57,197 nt of DNA, taken from NCBI GenBank assembly GCA_003167255.1, contig PMTR01000168.1:13515-70711 (forward strand), written 5' to 3'. Source of the stretch: Bryobacterales bacterium. Its GTDB lineage: Bacteria > Acidobacteriota > Terriglobia > Bryobacterales > Bryobacteraceae. Positions within the stretch are counted from its first letter, which is position 1. The number at the start of each line of letters is the position of its first letter. Of the stretch, positions 34,016 to 42,220 are shown one piece after another. The translations under genes and the position numbers were made by a program. The notes below the pieces were generated by a model that was given only the letters and a program-made list of their open reading frames with translations, did no database searches and was not told the DNA's origin.

Positions 34016-34219
34016 GGCGGCCCACGCTCACACCTGCACATCGCGGCGCCGCCGGACGCGTCTGCGCGCGGATGAGAAGACGCGCCGCGCTGTCGCGCCC
34101 TCGCGTGGCGCCGGCGCTGGGGCCAGCGAAACACCAGCGCGGGCGGCGCCGAAGACAACCCTGCTGCGAGACCGGCCCCGCCATGGCGAGGCAGACTTCG
34201 GTGCGATGCTGGTGTATAC
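34016..34219. other. GC-rich non-coding stretch
   Basis: Between the caspase-like gene and the zinc-ribbon ORF, in composition like the start of the window. The 15-mer at 34058-34072 repeats the one at 96-110. No feature identified. Confidence 0.45.
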
Positions 34220-34336
34220 GTGACGTGTCGAAAGTGCAAAGTCCCGATGAAAGAGTTCAAGGGGCACATCTACCACAAGCAGCGGAAGTGGAAATGCCCG
34301 AAGTGCGCCAAGGTCAGGATGCAGAAGCAGAAGTAA
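34220..34336 (+). CDS. 38-residue zinc-ribbon microprotein
   Basis: GTG-started frame with TCRKCK (Cys3, Cys6) and KCPKCAK (Cys26, Cys29), very Lys/Arg-rich and ending RMQKQK. The two CxxC pairs at 20-residue separation make a plausible zinc ribbon, perhaps binding nucleic acid. The base composition drops sharply from the very GC-rich stretch before it (34016-34219), as expected of a real gene. No clear ribosome site is seen. A hairpin at 34350-34365 follows. Confidence 0.5.
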   Translation: MTCRKCKVPMKEFKGHIYHKQRKWKCPKCAKVRMQKQK

Positions 34337-34349
34337 ACTCGTGAACGCC

Positions 34350-34365
34350 GGCACCTAGGGGTGCC
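34350..34365. terminator. short hairpin between convergent genes
   Basis: GGCACC/GGTGCC stem, extended by outer GCC/GGC pairing, between the zinc-ribbon ORF and the convergent DUF5107 gene. No T-run follows. Confidence 0.35.
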
Positions 34366-34443
34366 TTCGGCGACGCGCACGCCTGCACGCGGAAGGCAGA
34401 GTGCGCCATGCTGCTGCTCCCTGGTGGACACGGAGGGGCCAGG

Positions 34444-37400
34444 CTATGGGAGGGACGCCAACGCCGTTCTGGCGCCAACCAGGTCGGGGCTTATCTGGAC
34501 GGCTTGGCTGAGTTCGGCTTTGGCGTGCGCCTGGTCTTTGAGGCCCAGGTACCCAAGACCGGCCAGGTAATGAGCGTGGGCAGTGCGGACGCGCGGTGAA
34601 ATTTCACGTCCGGCGCGGCCTCCACGGCTGTCGGCCTGAGGCACGGGCTGTTTCAAGTCATTCTGCCCGGATTGCACCAGACCTTGGAATAGCTCTTGGG
34701 CTTTTTCCGTTTGACCCAACTTCTGGAAGGCGAGGCCCCGGTAGTAGGCTTGAGCGCTGCCGCCGGCCGCGATGCGACCAAACTGGTTGGCACGGCGCTC
34801 CGAACCGGGCTCGGGCGTCGCTACCGCTCGCTTAAAGGACTCAGCGGCCCTCCGGGTGTCGCCCGAGCCTTCATGGGCGACGCCGGTCCAGTAAGCGAGT
34901 TCCGAATCACGCGCGGTGGCGCCACCGAACCCGGAGCTCACGGGCAGGTTCACCGGGATGGTGGCGGCGGCTTGTAGATCGGCGAGTGCTTCCTGATAGC
35001 GTTTGGCCTGGATTTCTGTTTGCGCGCGCAGAATGTGGGCATCGGTCCAGTGATCCGCCACGTTGAGATTGGCGCCTTCGGCCACGGCGAACGTGTGCGT
35101 GGTCATGGTGCGGATGGCGTCGTCGATCTGGCCGGTGGCCACCTGCAGAGCAACGGCCCGGTTGAGGGCGTCATCCCGGCGCGCCACCACAGAGGCATTC
35201 TGCTGGAACAACGGCAGGCGCTTCTCCAGCGGAATCCCGGCCTGTTCGTAGAGCTCGTCGAGTTCGGTAAAGTGCAGGGCGTACTTGTGTTCGAGAGAAA
35301 CGGCCTTCTCCAACTCGGCAATGGCCTTATTGAGGTCGGCGCCCGATGCCTGGTGCATGTAGGCGGTGGCCAAATTGCGATGGGTGATCGCGAACGAGGG
35401 GTCGAGAGCGGCCGAGGCCTCCCACATTCGGGTGGCTTCCTCCGGCTGCCAGTCATATAAGACGTTGCCTAAGTAATAAGGTGCACGTGCATCGCGCGGA
35501 TTGGCGTCGATCGCCTGACGAAGCACATCAATGGCTTCGTTCTGGAAAGGAAAGACGTAGTCCGGCGGTATCGACATGGCCTGTTGGTAATACTGGGAGG
35601 CATTCCGGGTTTGGCCTAGCTTCTGCGCGAAATAACCGAGGTAGTAGTAAGCCATGGGGTGGATGCGGGACTTGTCCGGCGCCGCCAAAGTCAATTGCAG
35701 AAGCACGTCTGTGCCGTCCTGCCAGAGTCCCTCATTGAGGTATTCGGCGGCGGTCTCTTGAGCTGTCGCGGGATGATCGTTCATGGTGGCGGCCAGCCTT
35801 TTGGCGGCCTCCTTGTCCCTGGAGGCCAGGTACGTCTCAGCCATGGCGCGCACATCCAGCGGGTCCACCGCGTGAGACGCGGAAGCCAGCACCTGCAATG
35901 CCTCCTGGTTACGGCCGAGATGGCGCAATACTGCGGCTTTGAGGTTTTGCGCCCGGATGTTCAGTGCGTTGGAATCGATCGACCGGTTCACAAAATCAAG
36001 CGCCGCGGCCATGTCGCCGCGGGAGGTCGAGATCTGCGCGAGCGAATAGTAGCCCGCGGCCTTCCAGGCCTGGCTCCAGGTGGCCTTATAGAACGACGTA
36101 AACGCTTCGCCGGTTTTGCCTTCGGCCTTGAGGGTGGCGCCGAGGTAATAAACTGGTTCGGCATCCTTTGGCGTAGTATAGCGGTCCGTGGCACGCTCCA
36201 GAGCCTTCCGCAGGTATCTCTCCGCGTCGGCATAGCGGGCCTTCGTGAAGGCCGTGATGCCGAGAACCGTGTTTACCCGGGTGTCGCCAGGGTCGCGGCG
36301 CAAGGCCTCCTGCCAGTAGAGGAGAGGATCCACGTTGGGGTCGTGGAACTGCTGGGCGCGCAGACCAACGAGATAGAGTTCTTCGTTGGTCTTAATTTCC
36401 TGCGGGGGCGGCGGCGGAGTGACTGCCGGAGGAGCCGATTGGGGCGCCAGACGGATGGGACTGTACGAGACGAGTTCCCTGGTGCCATCCCAGAGCGAGG
36501 CAACCAGGTCATGTTCGTCGATGCCTGCCGGTACGGCGACCTGTTTCACGTAGGGCTTGGCGGGGTTGATGGCTACGCTTTCCTGCAGCAGCACCTTGTC
36601 CCCGGCTTTGAGCACGGCGCGGGCGGCGGAGTGGGCCGACGTGGCATAGAAGCCCACTTTCGCGAGGCCGGCGCTGACATCGAGGTTCACGGCGGCATCC
36701 AGGTTGGCCGCTTTCACGCCGCCAATATCCCGGAACGGATACCAGTTCATGTTGAACGACCGGGTTTCGTAGGGCTGGAGCCAACTGTAATCGGGTTGAT
36801 TATCCGAGTAGGCGCCCACCATCAGCTCGATGTAAGGGCCGTCCTCATCGGTCAGGGTAGCGTCCCATCGCTTGCCGCTGGGGCCGTTGCCCCAGGTCCA
36901 GAACTTCTTGCCGGGTACGATATTGTGGTCGGCCACGCTCATGGTTCCGGCCTCTTTGCCGTGGTCATAGCCGGCAAAGAAATCATCCTGGTAGTTCCAG
37001 GCGAAGACCGAATTCGCCGAGATGTGGTTTTTGTACCAACTGATATCGATGCCCTTGGAAAAATCCGCACCGCCATAGGAGGAATGGGAAATCGGCCAGT
37101 CTGTGAATTCGCGCTTGGCGTGGTGTACCCCAAACTGCGTGCTGGGCGGGAAGATCACCTGGTAGTTTTCGTTGGCGTGGACCGCCAGGTTGGCGAAGCC
37201 AAGCATGGTGTTCACTTCGGGTGTGCGGTTGAGAATCCGCACGGAGGCCTCCAGGTACGCCTTTCCCGGCCGCAAGGTGTACCCCACGGCCCAGCGCATG
37301 CGCTGGCGCAATTCCAACTCGCCCACCCAGATGGTCTTGCTGCCATCGGCATTTCGCTCGATTTTGTATTGCACCGGAAGGAAAGTGCTGGCGCGGTGAT

Positions 37401-37842
37401 GATGCGGGATGTTCCATTCCACGCCGCCGGAGATCCACGCGCCGATCAGGCCGATCAAAGCCGGCTTGATAACGTGCTGGCGATAGATGAAGTTATAGTT
37501 GTTGGTCTTATCGACGCCTTCGAAAATGCGGCCACCGACCTCCGGCAGGACGCCGATCCGGATGTATTCATTTTCCAGATAGACCACGGTATAGGACTTG
37601 TCGACTTTCTTGCCCGTAAGGGTGTCGTACATGGGATAGGGGTAGACCGGCCCCTGCGCGCCCTGGGACTGGCGGCCGAAAAAGAACATCGGGTTTGGTT
37701 CGGGATCTCCGGCCAGGTAAGTGGGGATGACGACTTTGGTCTCCCAGACCTTTACCACGGAAGCATCGGCGGCAAAGGAGGCGGCAGCCGTAAGCAGCAA
37801 TCCCAAAACAAGAACCATGAAAAGCGTTTGCCTACGAGTCAC
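34444..37842 (-). CDS. secreted DUF5107 / tetratricopeptide-repeat protein
   Basis: A 1132-residue protein. Signal peptide from VTRRQTLFMVLVLGLLL, cut near ASFAAD. Residues about 30-400 form a DUF5107 domain, a galactose-mutarotase-like beta-sandwich: YTVVYLENEYIRIGVLPEVG, IGLIGAWISGGVEWNIPHHH, EANVRIL-type strands and FFAGYDHGKEAGTMSVADHN. From about 480 on, a long array of TPR-like helices (QEALRRDPGDTRVNTVLGIT, ADAERYLRKALERATDRY, LGNVLYDWQPEEATRMWEAS) runs to the C terminus. The family is linked to carbohydrate recognition or processing. The GTG at 37842 is chosen because AGGAG lies close upstream and it opens the signal peptide; further upstream the frame is open but not coding. Confidence 0.85.
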   Translation of the reverse strand: MTRRQTLFMVLVLGLLLTAAASFAADASVVKVWETKVVIPTYLAGDPEPNPMFFFGRQSQGAQGPVYPYPMYDTLTGKKVDKSYTVVYLENEYIRIGVLPEVGGRIFEGVDKTNNYNFIYRQHVIKPALIGLIGAWISGGVEWNIPHHHRASTFLPVQYKIERNADGSKTIWVGELELRQRMRWAVGYTLRPGKAYLEASVRILNRTPEVNTMLGFANLAVHANENYQVIFPPSTQFGVHHAKREFTDWPISHSSYGGADFSKGIDISWYKNHISANSVFAWNYQDDFFAGYDHGKEAGTMSVADHNIVPGKKFWTWGNGPSGKRWDATLTDEDGPYIELMVGAYSDNQPDYSWLQPYETRSFNMNWYPFRDIGGVKAANLDAAVNLDVSAGLAKVGFYATSAHSAARAVLKAGDKVLLQESVAINPAKPYVKQVAVPAGIDEHDLVASLWDGTRELVSYSPIRLAPQSAPPAVTPPPPPQEIKTNEELYLVGLRAQQFHDPNVDPLLYWQEALRRDPGDTRVNTVLGITAFTKARYADAERYLRKALERATDRYTTPKDAEPVYYLGATLKAEGKTGEAFTSFYKATWSQAWKAAGYYSLAQISTSRGDMAAALDFVNRSIDSNALNIRAQNLKAAVLRHLGRNQEALQVLASASHAVDPLDVRAMAETYLASRDKEAAKRLAATMNDHPATAQETAAEYLNEGLWQDGTDVLLQLTLAAPDKSRIHPMAYYYLGYFAQKLGQTRNASQYYQQAMSIPPDYVFPFQNEAIDVLRQAIDANPRDARAPYYLGNVLYDWQPEEATRMWEASAALDPSFAITHRNLATAYMHQASGADLNKAIAELEKAVSLEHKYALHFTELDELYEQAGIPLEKRLPLFQQNASVVARRDDALNRAVALQVATGQIDDAIRTMTTHTFAVAEGANLNVADHWTDAHILRAQTEIQAKRYQEALADLQAAATIPVNLPVSSGFGGATARDSELAYWTGVAHEGSGDTRRAAESFKRAVATPEPGSERRANQFGRIAAGGSAQAYYRGLAFQKLGQTEKAQELFQGLVQSGQNDLKQPVPQADSRGGRAGREISPRVRTAHAHYLAGLGYLGLKDQAHAKAELSQAVQISPDLVGARTALASLP

Positions 37843-38098
37843 AATGGATCTCCTTCTTCGAACGCTAATGAATGCTCGGCTTAAGACCGTGATCCTCATC
37901 CGTCGACTGGCACACCGCTTAGTGTCTTCCACGTCGCGGCCGCGCGCAACCGGCGGTCCTGATCGCGAACTTGGAGGAGTCCTCCGACTATTGGCGGACG
38001 CCCCAGGCCCCGGCGAAGGCATAGCGCGTGGGCGCTGCTGCCACAAGACATGGGTTGAGATTTCTGCTCTGTCCGGGATGCTACGCGTTCCCCCGGCT

Positions 38099-40393
38099 TT
38101 ACCGCGAGCCGGCAAAGCCCAGCCGCGAGACCACCGCCCCCAACTCGCGCTGGTCCGACGCACCCGGCGGCATTGCGCGGCTCAGTTGGAAGGTGACCCG
38201 CACGGCGGGGGCGGTCAACTGGCCCTGGGGCACGGACTTCGCCAGGCGATAACCGCCCGGTTGCAGATAGGTTTCCCGGGTTAACAGCCGGCCGTCCAAC
38301 ATTACGGAGACGGTCACGGGGCCGCCGGCCCGCTGCATGAAGCCCGGGGGAAAGAAAAGCTGCATCTCGAAGACCGGCGCCGCTTCCGCCGGCACGCGCA
38401 ACACCGCCTCGGCTTGTTTCGACATCCAGCGCCAGCCGCCATCCTCAATGCCGTACCAGCCGGAACCGAGTTGCGCCTTGCTGCGAATGTCACCGAGGTT
38501 TAGATACGACAGCTTGGGCTCCGCGCCCGGCGCCGGCGGACCGCCGGTTGCTTGCGGTAGATCGTCGTCGCAAACCAACTCGCCCCAACCGGCCCGCAGC
38601 TCCGCCGGAGCGTTCATCGAGAGAACCGCTTCGCGGAGGCCGGCCAGTGGCAGAGTGTGGACCTCCCAGAGCTCGCCTTGGACCGGCACGGTTCGCTCGA
38701 AGACGCTCTCGCCGGACAGGCGTGCGATCCGAAAAGTCGCCGTTCCGCGCCCTCGGCCAAAGAGAGCGAACCGGAGTGTTCCCCGCGAGTCGAGCGGAAG
38801 ATGTACAGGCGCGCCGGGAATGGGCAGGTAGACCAGGCGGCCGGAGAATTGCGTAGGGGTCCAGGGCCCCGGCGCCTCCAGGAACGAAGAGGTTCTGGAG
38901 TACGTGATCCGGTCGAGCGGGCGGAGGGAGAAAGAGAAGGGGAGCAGGCCGGCGGACGCGGCCGAAAAGCCCGAATGGGCGTAACGGTCGATCAGGCGCA
39001 GCGGCGTGCGCACTCGCAGGTCCGCGGTGCGCAGCGGCACGGCGGCCTCTTCGGCGAGGCTGTCGTAGTGTCCCCCCAACGACAGCTCGGAGGAGACGAT
39101 CCACTCGCCCGGAGCGGGAACGCTGTTCTCGTCCAGCGTCCGCCCACCGTGCGCCAGCATGTAATATCGAAAACCCCAATCGCCATCCACGAGGAACGTC
39201 CGGCCAGGAGGCGCCTGGACCTGGGGGTACACCCGGGCAAACTCATAGGCGGCAAATGAGAGGTTCAAGCCCAGCAGCAGATTCACTGCGAGCGCCAGTG
39301 CCAGCCGGGCGGGCCGCTGGCTGAATTGGAGCACGAACAGCAACACCATGGGCGCGACCAGAGCGAGCAGATAGCGGGACGCGCCGGCGAAGAACACCGT
39401 CACCGCGAACGCGAAGTACAACAGGCACCAGCCGGCCAGCAGCGGGTTGCTGCGGCGCGCTTCCCACAGCCAGAGCAGCGCATTCACGCCGAGCGCGACG
39501 AAGACCGCCAACAGGGCGCGTTCCCACCAGGGATAGTCGTGCACCAGAAGGCAGGCCAGGAGGCCGGGAGCGAGGCACCACAGGCGGCGCCGCGCCAGGG
39601 GCACGACGATCACCAGCACGCCCAGATGTTGCAGCAGCGCCAGGCCGCTAGCCGCCTTCAGGCCGAGCCGGCTGAAGCTGGGGGACTGCGCATACGCGAG
39701 CAACACGGCTCCGGGCAGGCGATGCGTCAGCCCCCACTGCAGCGCCTGCCAGGCGCCGACTCCGAGATACGGCCCGGCCAGGGCCAACCAGGCGGCGCGC
39801 GATGGCCGCTCGCGTTTCACAACGTACTCCAGTAACAGAATCGGAGACAGCGCCAGCGCCTGCAGCCCCGTCAGGCCGGACAGCGCCAGTGCCACGCCGG
39901 CCATCCAGAACCGCCGCGCAAAAAAGGCCGCCGCGCCCGCCAGCAGGAACGCCAGCGCCGGCGACTCCGGCCCGGCCAGCGTGTTGGTGTTCACCTGCAC
40001 CAGCGGCGACGCCGCTACCAACAGCGCACCCCAAAGCGGCCGCGAGGTGAAGCGCGCCGCCAACGCATAAGCCGCGAAACTGATTCCGAGCGCAAACAAC
40101 AGGTAAAACAAATGGAAGAAAAGCACGGAAAAATGGCCACGCACGATCCATGCCAGCGCCAGCAGGTAGGCGTTCAAGGGCGGGTGTGGGTGGCCCGCCG
40201 CGTCCACCAGGTGGCCAAGAAAAACGTACTGGAAGTTCAGCGGCGTGAGCGGCTGGCGCAGCACGTGCCGGGCAATGTCCAGATAGGTGACTTCGTCGCC
40301 CTGCACCGGCTGCGTCAGGAACGGTACGTGCAACAGCACCGTGAAGGCGGCCAGCAATATCAGGTCGCGACGCGCTTTTACGCCGGCTTCCAT
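38099..40393 (-). CDS. GT39/PMT-like integral membrane glycosyltransferase
   Basis: A 764-residue protein. About 11 hydrophobic helices fill residues 8-395, and the periplasmic loop after helix 1 carries the acidic motif QGDEVTYLDIAR, typical of GT-C enzymes using lipid-linked sugars (GT39, ArnT and relatives). A long periplasmic beta-rich domain of about 360 residues follows, with segments such as YNLGDIRS-type strands and VTVSVMLDGRLLTRETYLQP. It probably transfers a sugar from a polyprenyl carrier at the cell surface. The ATG at 40393 lies inside the end of a small upstream ORF that is coupled to cassette copy 4. Acceptor unknown. Confidence 0.75.
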   Translation of the reverse strand: MEAGVKARRDLILLAAFTVLLHVPFLTQPVQGDEVTYLDIARHVLRQPLTPLNFQYVFLGHLVDAAGHPHPPLNAYLLALAWIVRGHFSVLFFHLFYLLFALGISFAAYALAARFTSRPLWGALLVAASPLVQVNTNTLAGPESPALAFLLAGAAAFFARRFWMAGVALALSGLTGLQALALSPILLLEYVVKRERPSRAAWLALAGPYLGVGAWQALQWGLTHRLPGAVLLAYAQSPSFSRLGLKAASGLALLQHLGVLVIVVPLARRRLWCLAPGLLACLLVHDYPWWERALLAVFVALGVNALLWLWEARRSNPLLAGWCLLYFAFAVTVFFAGASRYLLALVAPMVLLFVLQFSQRPARLALALAVNLLLGLNLSFAAYEFARVYPQVQAPPGRTFLVDGDWGFRYYMLAHGGRTLDENSVPAPGEWIVSSELSLGGHYDSLAEEAAVPLRTADLRVRTPLRLIDRYAHSGFSAASAGLLPFSFSLRPLDRITYSRTSSFLEAPGPWTPTQFSGRLVYLPIPGAPVHLPLDSRGTLRFALFGRGRGTATFRIARLSGESVFERTVPVQGELWEVHTLPLAGLREAVLSMNAPAELRAGWGELVCDDDLPQATGGPPAPGAEPKLSYLNLGDIRSKAQLGSGWYGIEDGGWRWMSKQAEAVLRVPAEAAPVFEMQLFFPPGFMQRAGGPVTVSVMLDGRLLTRETYLQPGGYRLAKSVPQGQLTAPAVRVTFQLSRAMPPGASDQRELGAVVSRLGFAGSR

Positions 40394-40521
40394 CGCAATA
40401 CCGGTTTGCGCGCGGCGGCCACTTCATCCACCTGGCTGGTGCGTGTGCCGTGGGGCGCTGCCTTCGCTAAGATGATAGCCGGGTCAAAAGGCACTTTTCT
40501 CCTACCGCTGGCGGTGCTCAT
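40378..40521 (-). CDS. small coupled ORF upstream of the GT39-like gene
   Basis: A 47-codon frame (MSTASGRRKVPFD...) whose ATG overlaps the stop of the 14-residue cassette leader (ATGA at 40521-40518) and whose end overlaps the GT39-like start by 16 bases. It has no recognisable domain. Its placement makes it a link in a translational relay; it may not encode a functional protein. Confidence 0.35.
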   Translation of the reverse strand: MSTASGRRKVPFDPAIILAKAAPHGTRTSQVDEVAAARKPVLRWKPA

Positions 40522-40562
40522 ACGTCGAATGGAACTGTGCACACATCAGCCGGAATTTCCAT
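40518..40562 (-). CDS. cassette leader peptide MEIPADVCTVPFDV
   Basis: A 14-codon ORF starting at the ATG of cassette copy 4, ending TGA inside ATGA with the next ORF. Parallel in position to the leader at 24670-24723. Confidence 0.4.
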   Translation of the reverse strand: MEIPADVCTVPFDV

Positions 40563-40615
40563 TTTGGACTCCCCGGTCCTGTTCAGTATACCCCCAGCCG
40601 CCATCCTTTGATCCG
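40551..40615 (-). repeat. dispersed start cassette, copy 4
   Basis: Best-preserved copy. Minus strand: ATCAAAGGATGGCGGCTGGG, TATACT at 40590-40585, CCGGGGAG and TCCAAAATGGAAATTCCGG with ATG at 40562-40560, 22 bases after TATACT. It lies 170 bases upstream of the GT39-like gene, in the same orientation. Confidence 0.8.
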
Positions 40616-40806
40616 GCGAGTGGCATTCCTGCGAGTTGCATTTTCTGCTCGCGAGCCGTCTTCGTCCCCGCAACGCGCACTTTTCGCTTTGCCGGAAAGA
40701 CTCGGATCGGCGTGGCGTGTCGGTCACGCACCAGCGCCGCATCGGGCCGGCATCAGGGAACGCCAGTGTTAGTGTCCAGGAATTAAGTAGACAGACCCAG
40801 GTGTGT

Positions 40807-41229
40807 CTAACCCGCCACTGCTGGGGCCTCAAGCGGCTCTGGAGCCGGGAATCCAAAGACAATACGCTTCCACTCGACTTTGGGCTTCTGGAAATTGACC
40901 AGAAGACAGACGGCGAGGCCGGAGGCTCGGAGGTAATTGAGGCACTGCGCGGTGTGCTCGCTGGCGAGCCGCTCCGCACATTTCAACTCGACCACCAGCA
41001 CGTCTTCGACGAGGATGTCTGCAAAGTATTCTCCGACGGAGTGGCCCTTGTAGCTTACTGAAAAGGATGCTTCAGCGGTAGCCCGGATGCCACGAAGCCG
41101 GAGTTCTGTGAGCAGAGCCCGTTGGTAGACTTTCTCGAGGAATCCGGCGCCCAGCGTGTTGGAGACGTCAAAGATTGCGCCCAGCACGCGCTCGGTCAGC
41201 AAATCAAATCTGCGTTCATCGGTGTTCAT
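40807..41229 (-). CDS. GxxExxY protein (PD-(D/E)xK nuclease fold)
   Basis: A 140-residue protein of the GxxExxY family, placed in the PD-(D/E)xK nuclease superfamily but without known biological role. The name motif is GFLEKVY in GAIFDVSNTLGAGFLEKVY; the nuclease core is the Asp of YFADILVED and ELK in LVVELKCAE; the family helix SEHTAQCLNYLRASGLAVCL is present. All catalytic residues appear intact. The start MNTDERRFDLL at 41229 is encoded inside one arm of the palindrome 41206-41316. It is the only gene of the inverted-repeat element. Confidence 0.82.
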   Translation of the reverse strand: MNTDERRFDLLTERVLGAIFDVSNTLGAGFLEKVYQRALLTELRLRGIRATAEASFSVSYKGHSVGEYFADILVEDVLVVELKCAERLASEHTAQCLNYLRASGLAVCLLVNFQKPKVEWKRIVFGFPAPEPLEAPAVAG

Positions 41230-41316
41230 CGGCGGCTCAAATCTTATGTGCCGTCGTAAACCAATACCTCTCAAGATTATTATTAGCCGCCGATAAACAC
41301 CGATGAACGCAGATTT
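41206..41316. repeat. 32-base palindrome over the GxxExxY start
   Basis: Arms at 41206-41237 and 41285-41316 match in 31 of 32 bases, with a 47-base loop. Each arm is itself built of near-tandem GATGAACACC and GATGAACGC units. The inner arm contains the gene's ATG and first eight codons, so a transcript starting outside would fold over the start site. Confidence 0.75.
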
Positions 41317-41518
41317 ATGGGCTGCCTGGCTGGACTTTAGTTGTCCACTTAATTCCTGGACACTACGCCAGCGATAATTCGAAATAACGCTGCGGTTTGC
41401 GGTACTCGAAGGCTGATCCCGGCGCGCTGGGAAGAACCCCGTCTGGGGCCGCTCTTATATAACCCGCTCGCCGCGATTCGGTTCCTTGTACTCCTCCGAT
41501 CGCACGGGCAACCCTCCG

Positions 41519-42004
41519 CTAGTGCGTGACGATTACCGGAATCGCGCCGAGATCTCGAATCGCGCCTTTGTTGCTTTCGGCCTGGAAAACGATCTCGTGC
41601 TTGCCCTCGGGCAGGGAAGCTGCGTCCAGATCGACGGTCCAGCCCGCATGATCGCCTTGTGGGAAGCCTGGGATCGCCTGATTGACGTCCGGACGCATCG
41701 TGCCATACGTACAATTCATCAGAAAATTCCGGTCGACAAAGACGGATACCTGCTTGATTCCATCCTCTGAAATAACCCATCCGAAGGCTGTGAACCGGCC
41801 GCTGATGTTTTGATTCGGCTGCGGCGTATCGACGACGCCTGATGGCAAGCGGGCTTTCGCGCCGGGACCGGAACCGGAGCCACAGCCCCAAGTCATGATG
41901 GCGGCAACCGCCAGACAGGCGGCCGCCAAACACCGCCGGGAGACTGGCAAGAATCTCCCGGCTTCACGAATCTTCCCTTGGCCAGATGCTACCATCCGAT
42001 GCAC
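41519..42004 (-). CDS. Ig-like lipoprotein, paralogue A
   Basis: A 161-residue protein: hydrophobic leader (RCLAAACLAVAAIMTWGC) with a lipobox-type Cys, a Gly/Ser-rich spacer, then a single beta-sandwich domain of about 95 residues containing FTAFGWVISEDGIKQVSVFV, IPGFPQGDHAGWTVDLDA and LPEGKHEIVFQAESNKGAIR. Such small domains are usually cell-surface binding modules. It is about 60 percent alike to the protein at 54067-54606, and the two also share the leader, the GTG start and the GGAGGG ribosome site nine bases before it. Surface location fits the neighbouring glycan genes. Confidence 0.72.
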   Translation of the reverse strand: MHRMVASGQGKIREAGRFLPVSRRCLAAACLAVAAIMTWGCGSGSGPGAKARLPSGVVDTPQPNQNISGRFTAFGWVISEDGIKQVSVFVDRNFLMNCTYGTMRPDVNQAIPGFPQGDHAGWTVDLDAASLPEGKHEIVFQAESNKGAIRDLGAIPVIVTH

Positions 42005-42090
42005 TTCTCAATGCCCTCCATTTCAGAGTTGACTATAGTAGGTGCGCCGCTTTCGCGTGCAGTTCGGTCTACGGCCCGCTGTGCAACGGC

Positions 42091-42220
42091 CCGCCGTGCA
42101 AGCATTCGGCTTTGGGAGGTATGCTGCAATCCGATATTTCAAATCAACAGAGAGGAACCGCTTGGCCGGCGGCGGCACAGTATTGGCCGTGAAATGGGCG
42201 CCTGTCACATAGCCGAACGG
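42091..42220 (+). repeat. 130-bp direct repeat, copy 1
   Basis: Matches 43417-43546 with two mismatches. Copy 2 is the upstream region of the GT2 gene; copy 1 abuts the PEP-CTERM gene, supplying its last five codons. The 1196 bases between the copies are the likely insert. Confidence 0.85.

Larger units (their letters stand above)
40767..41364. mobile_element. inverted-repeat element carrying a GxxExxY gene
   Basis: AGTGTCCAGGAATTAAGT at 40771-40788 and its exact reverse complement at 41347-41364; the match extends with one mismatch through GACA. The 7-mer ACGCCAG stands immediately outside both ends (40760-40766 and 41365-41371), like a target-site duplication, with a TGTT offset at the left end. 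The interior holds only the GxxExxY gene and a 32-base palindrome. No transposase is encoded, so the element is either non-autonomous or uses the GxxExxY protein. Confidence 0.7.

Noticed and set aside
35659-37884. 741-codon open frame on the plus strand
   Set aside because: It is the antisense shadow of the DUF5107/TPR gene; translation has no domain and follows from the high-GC codon usage of the real gene.
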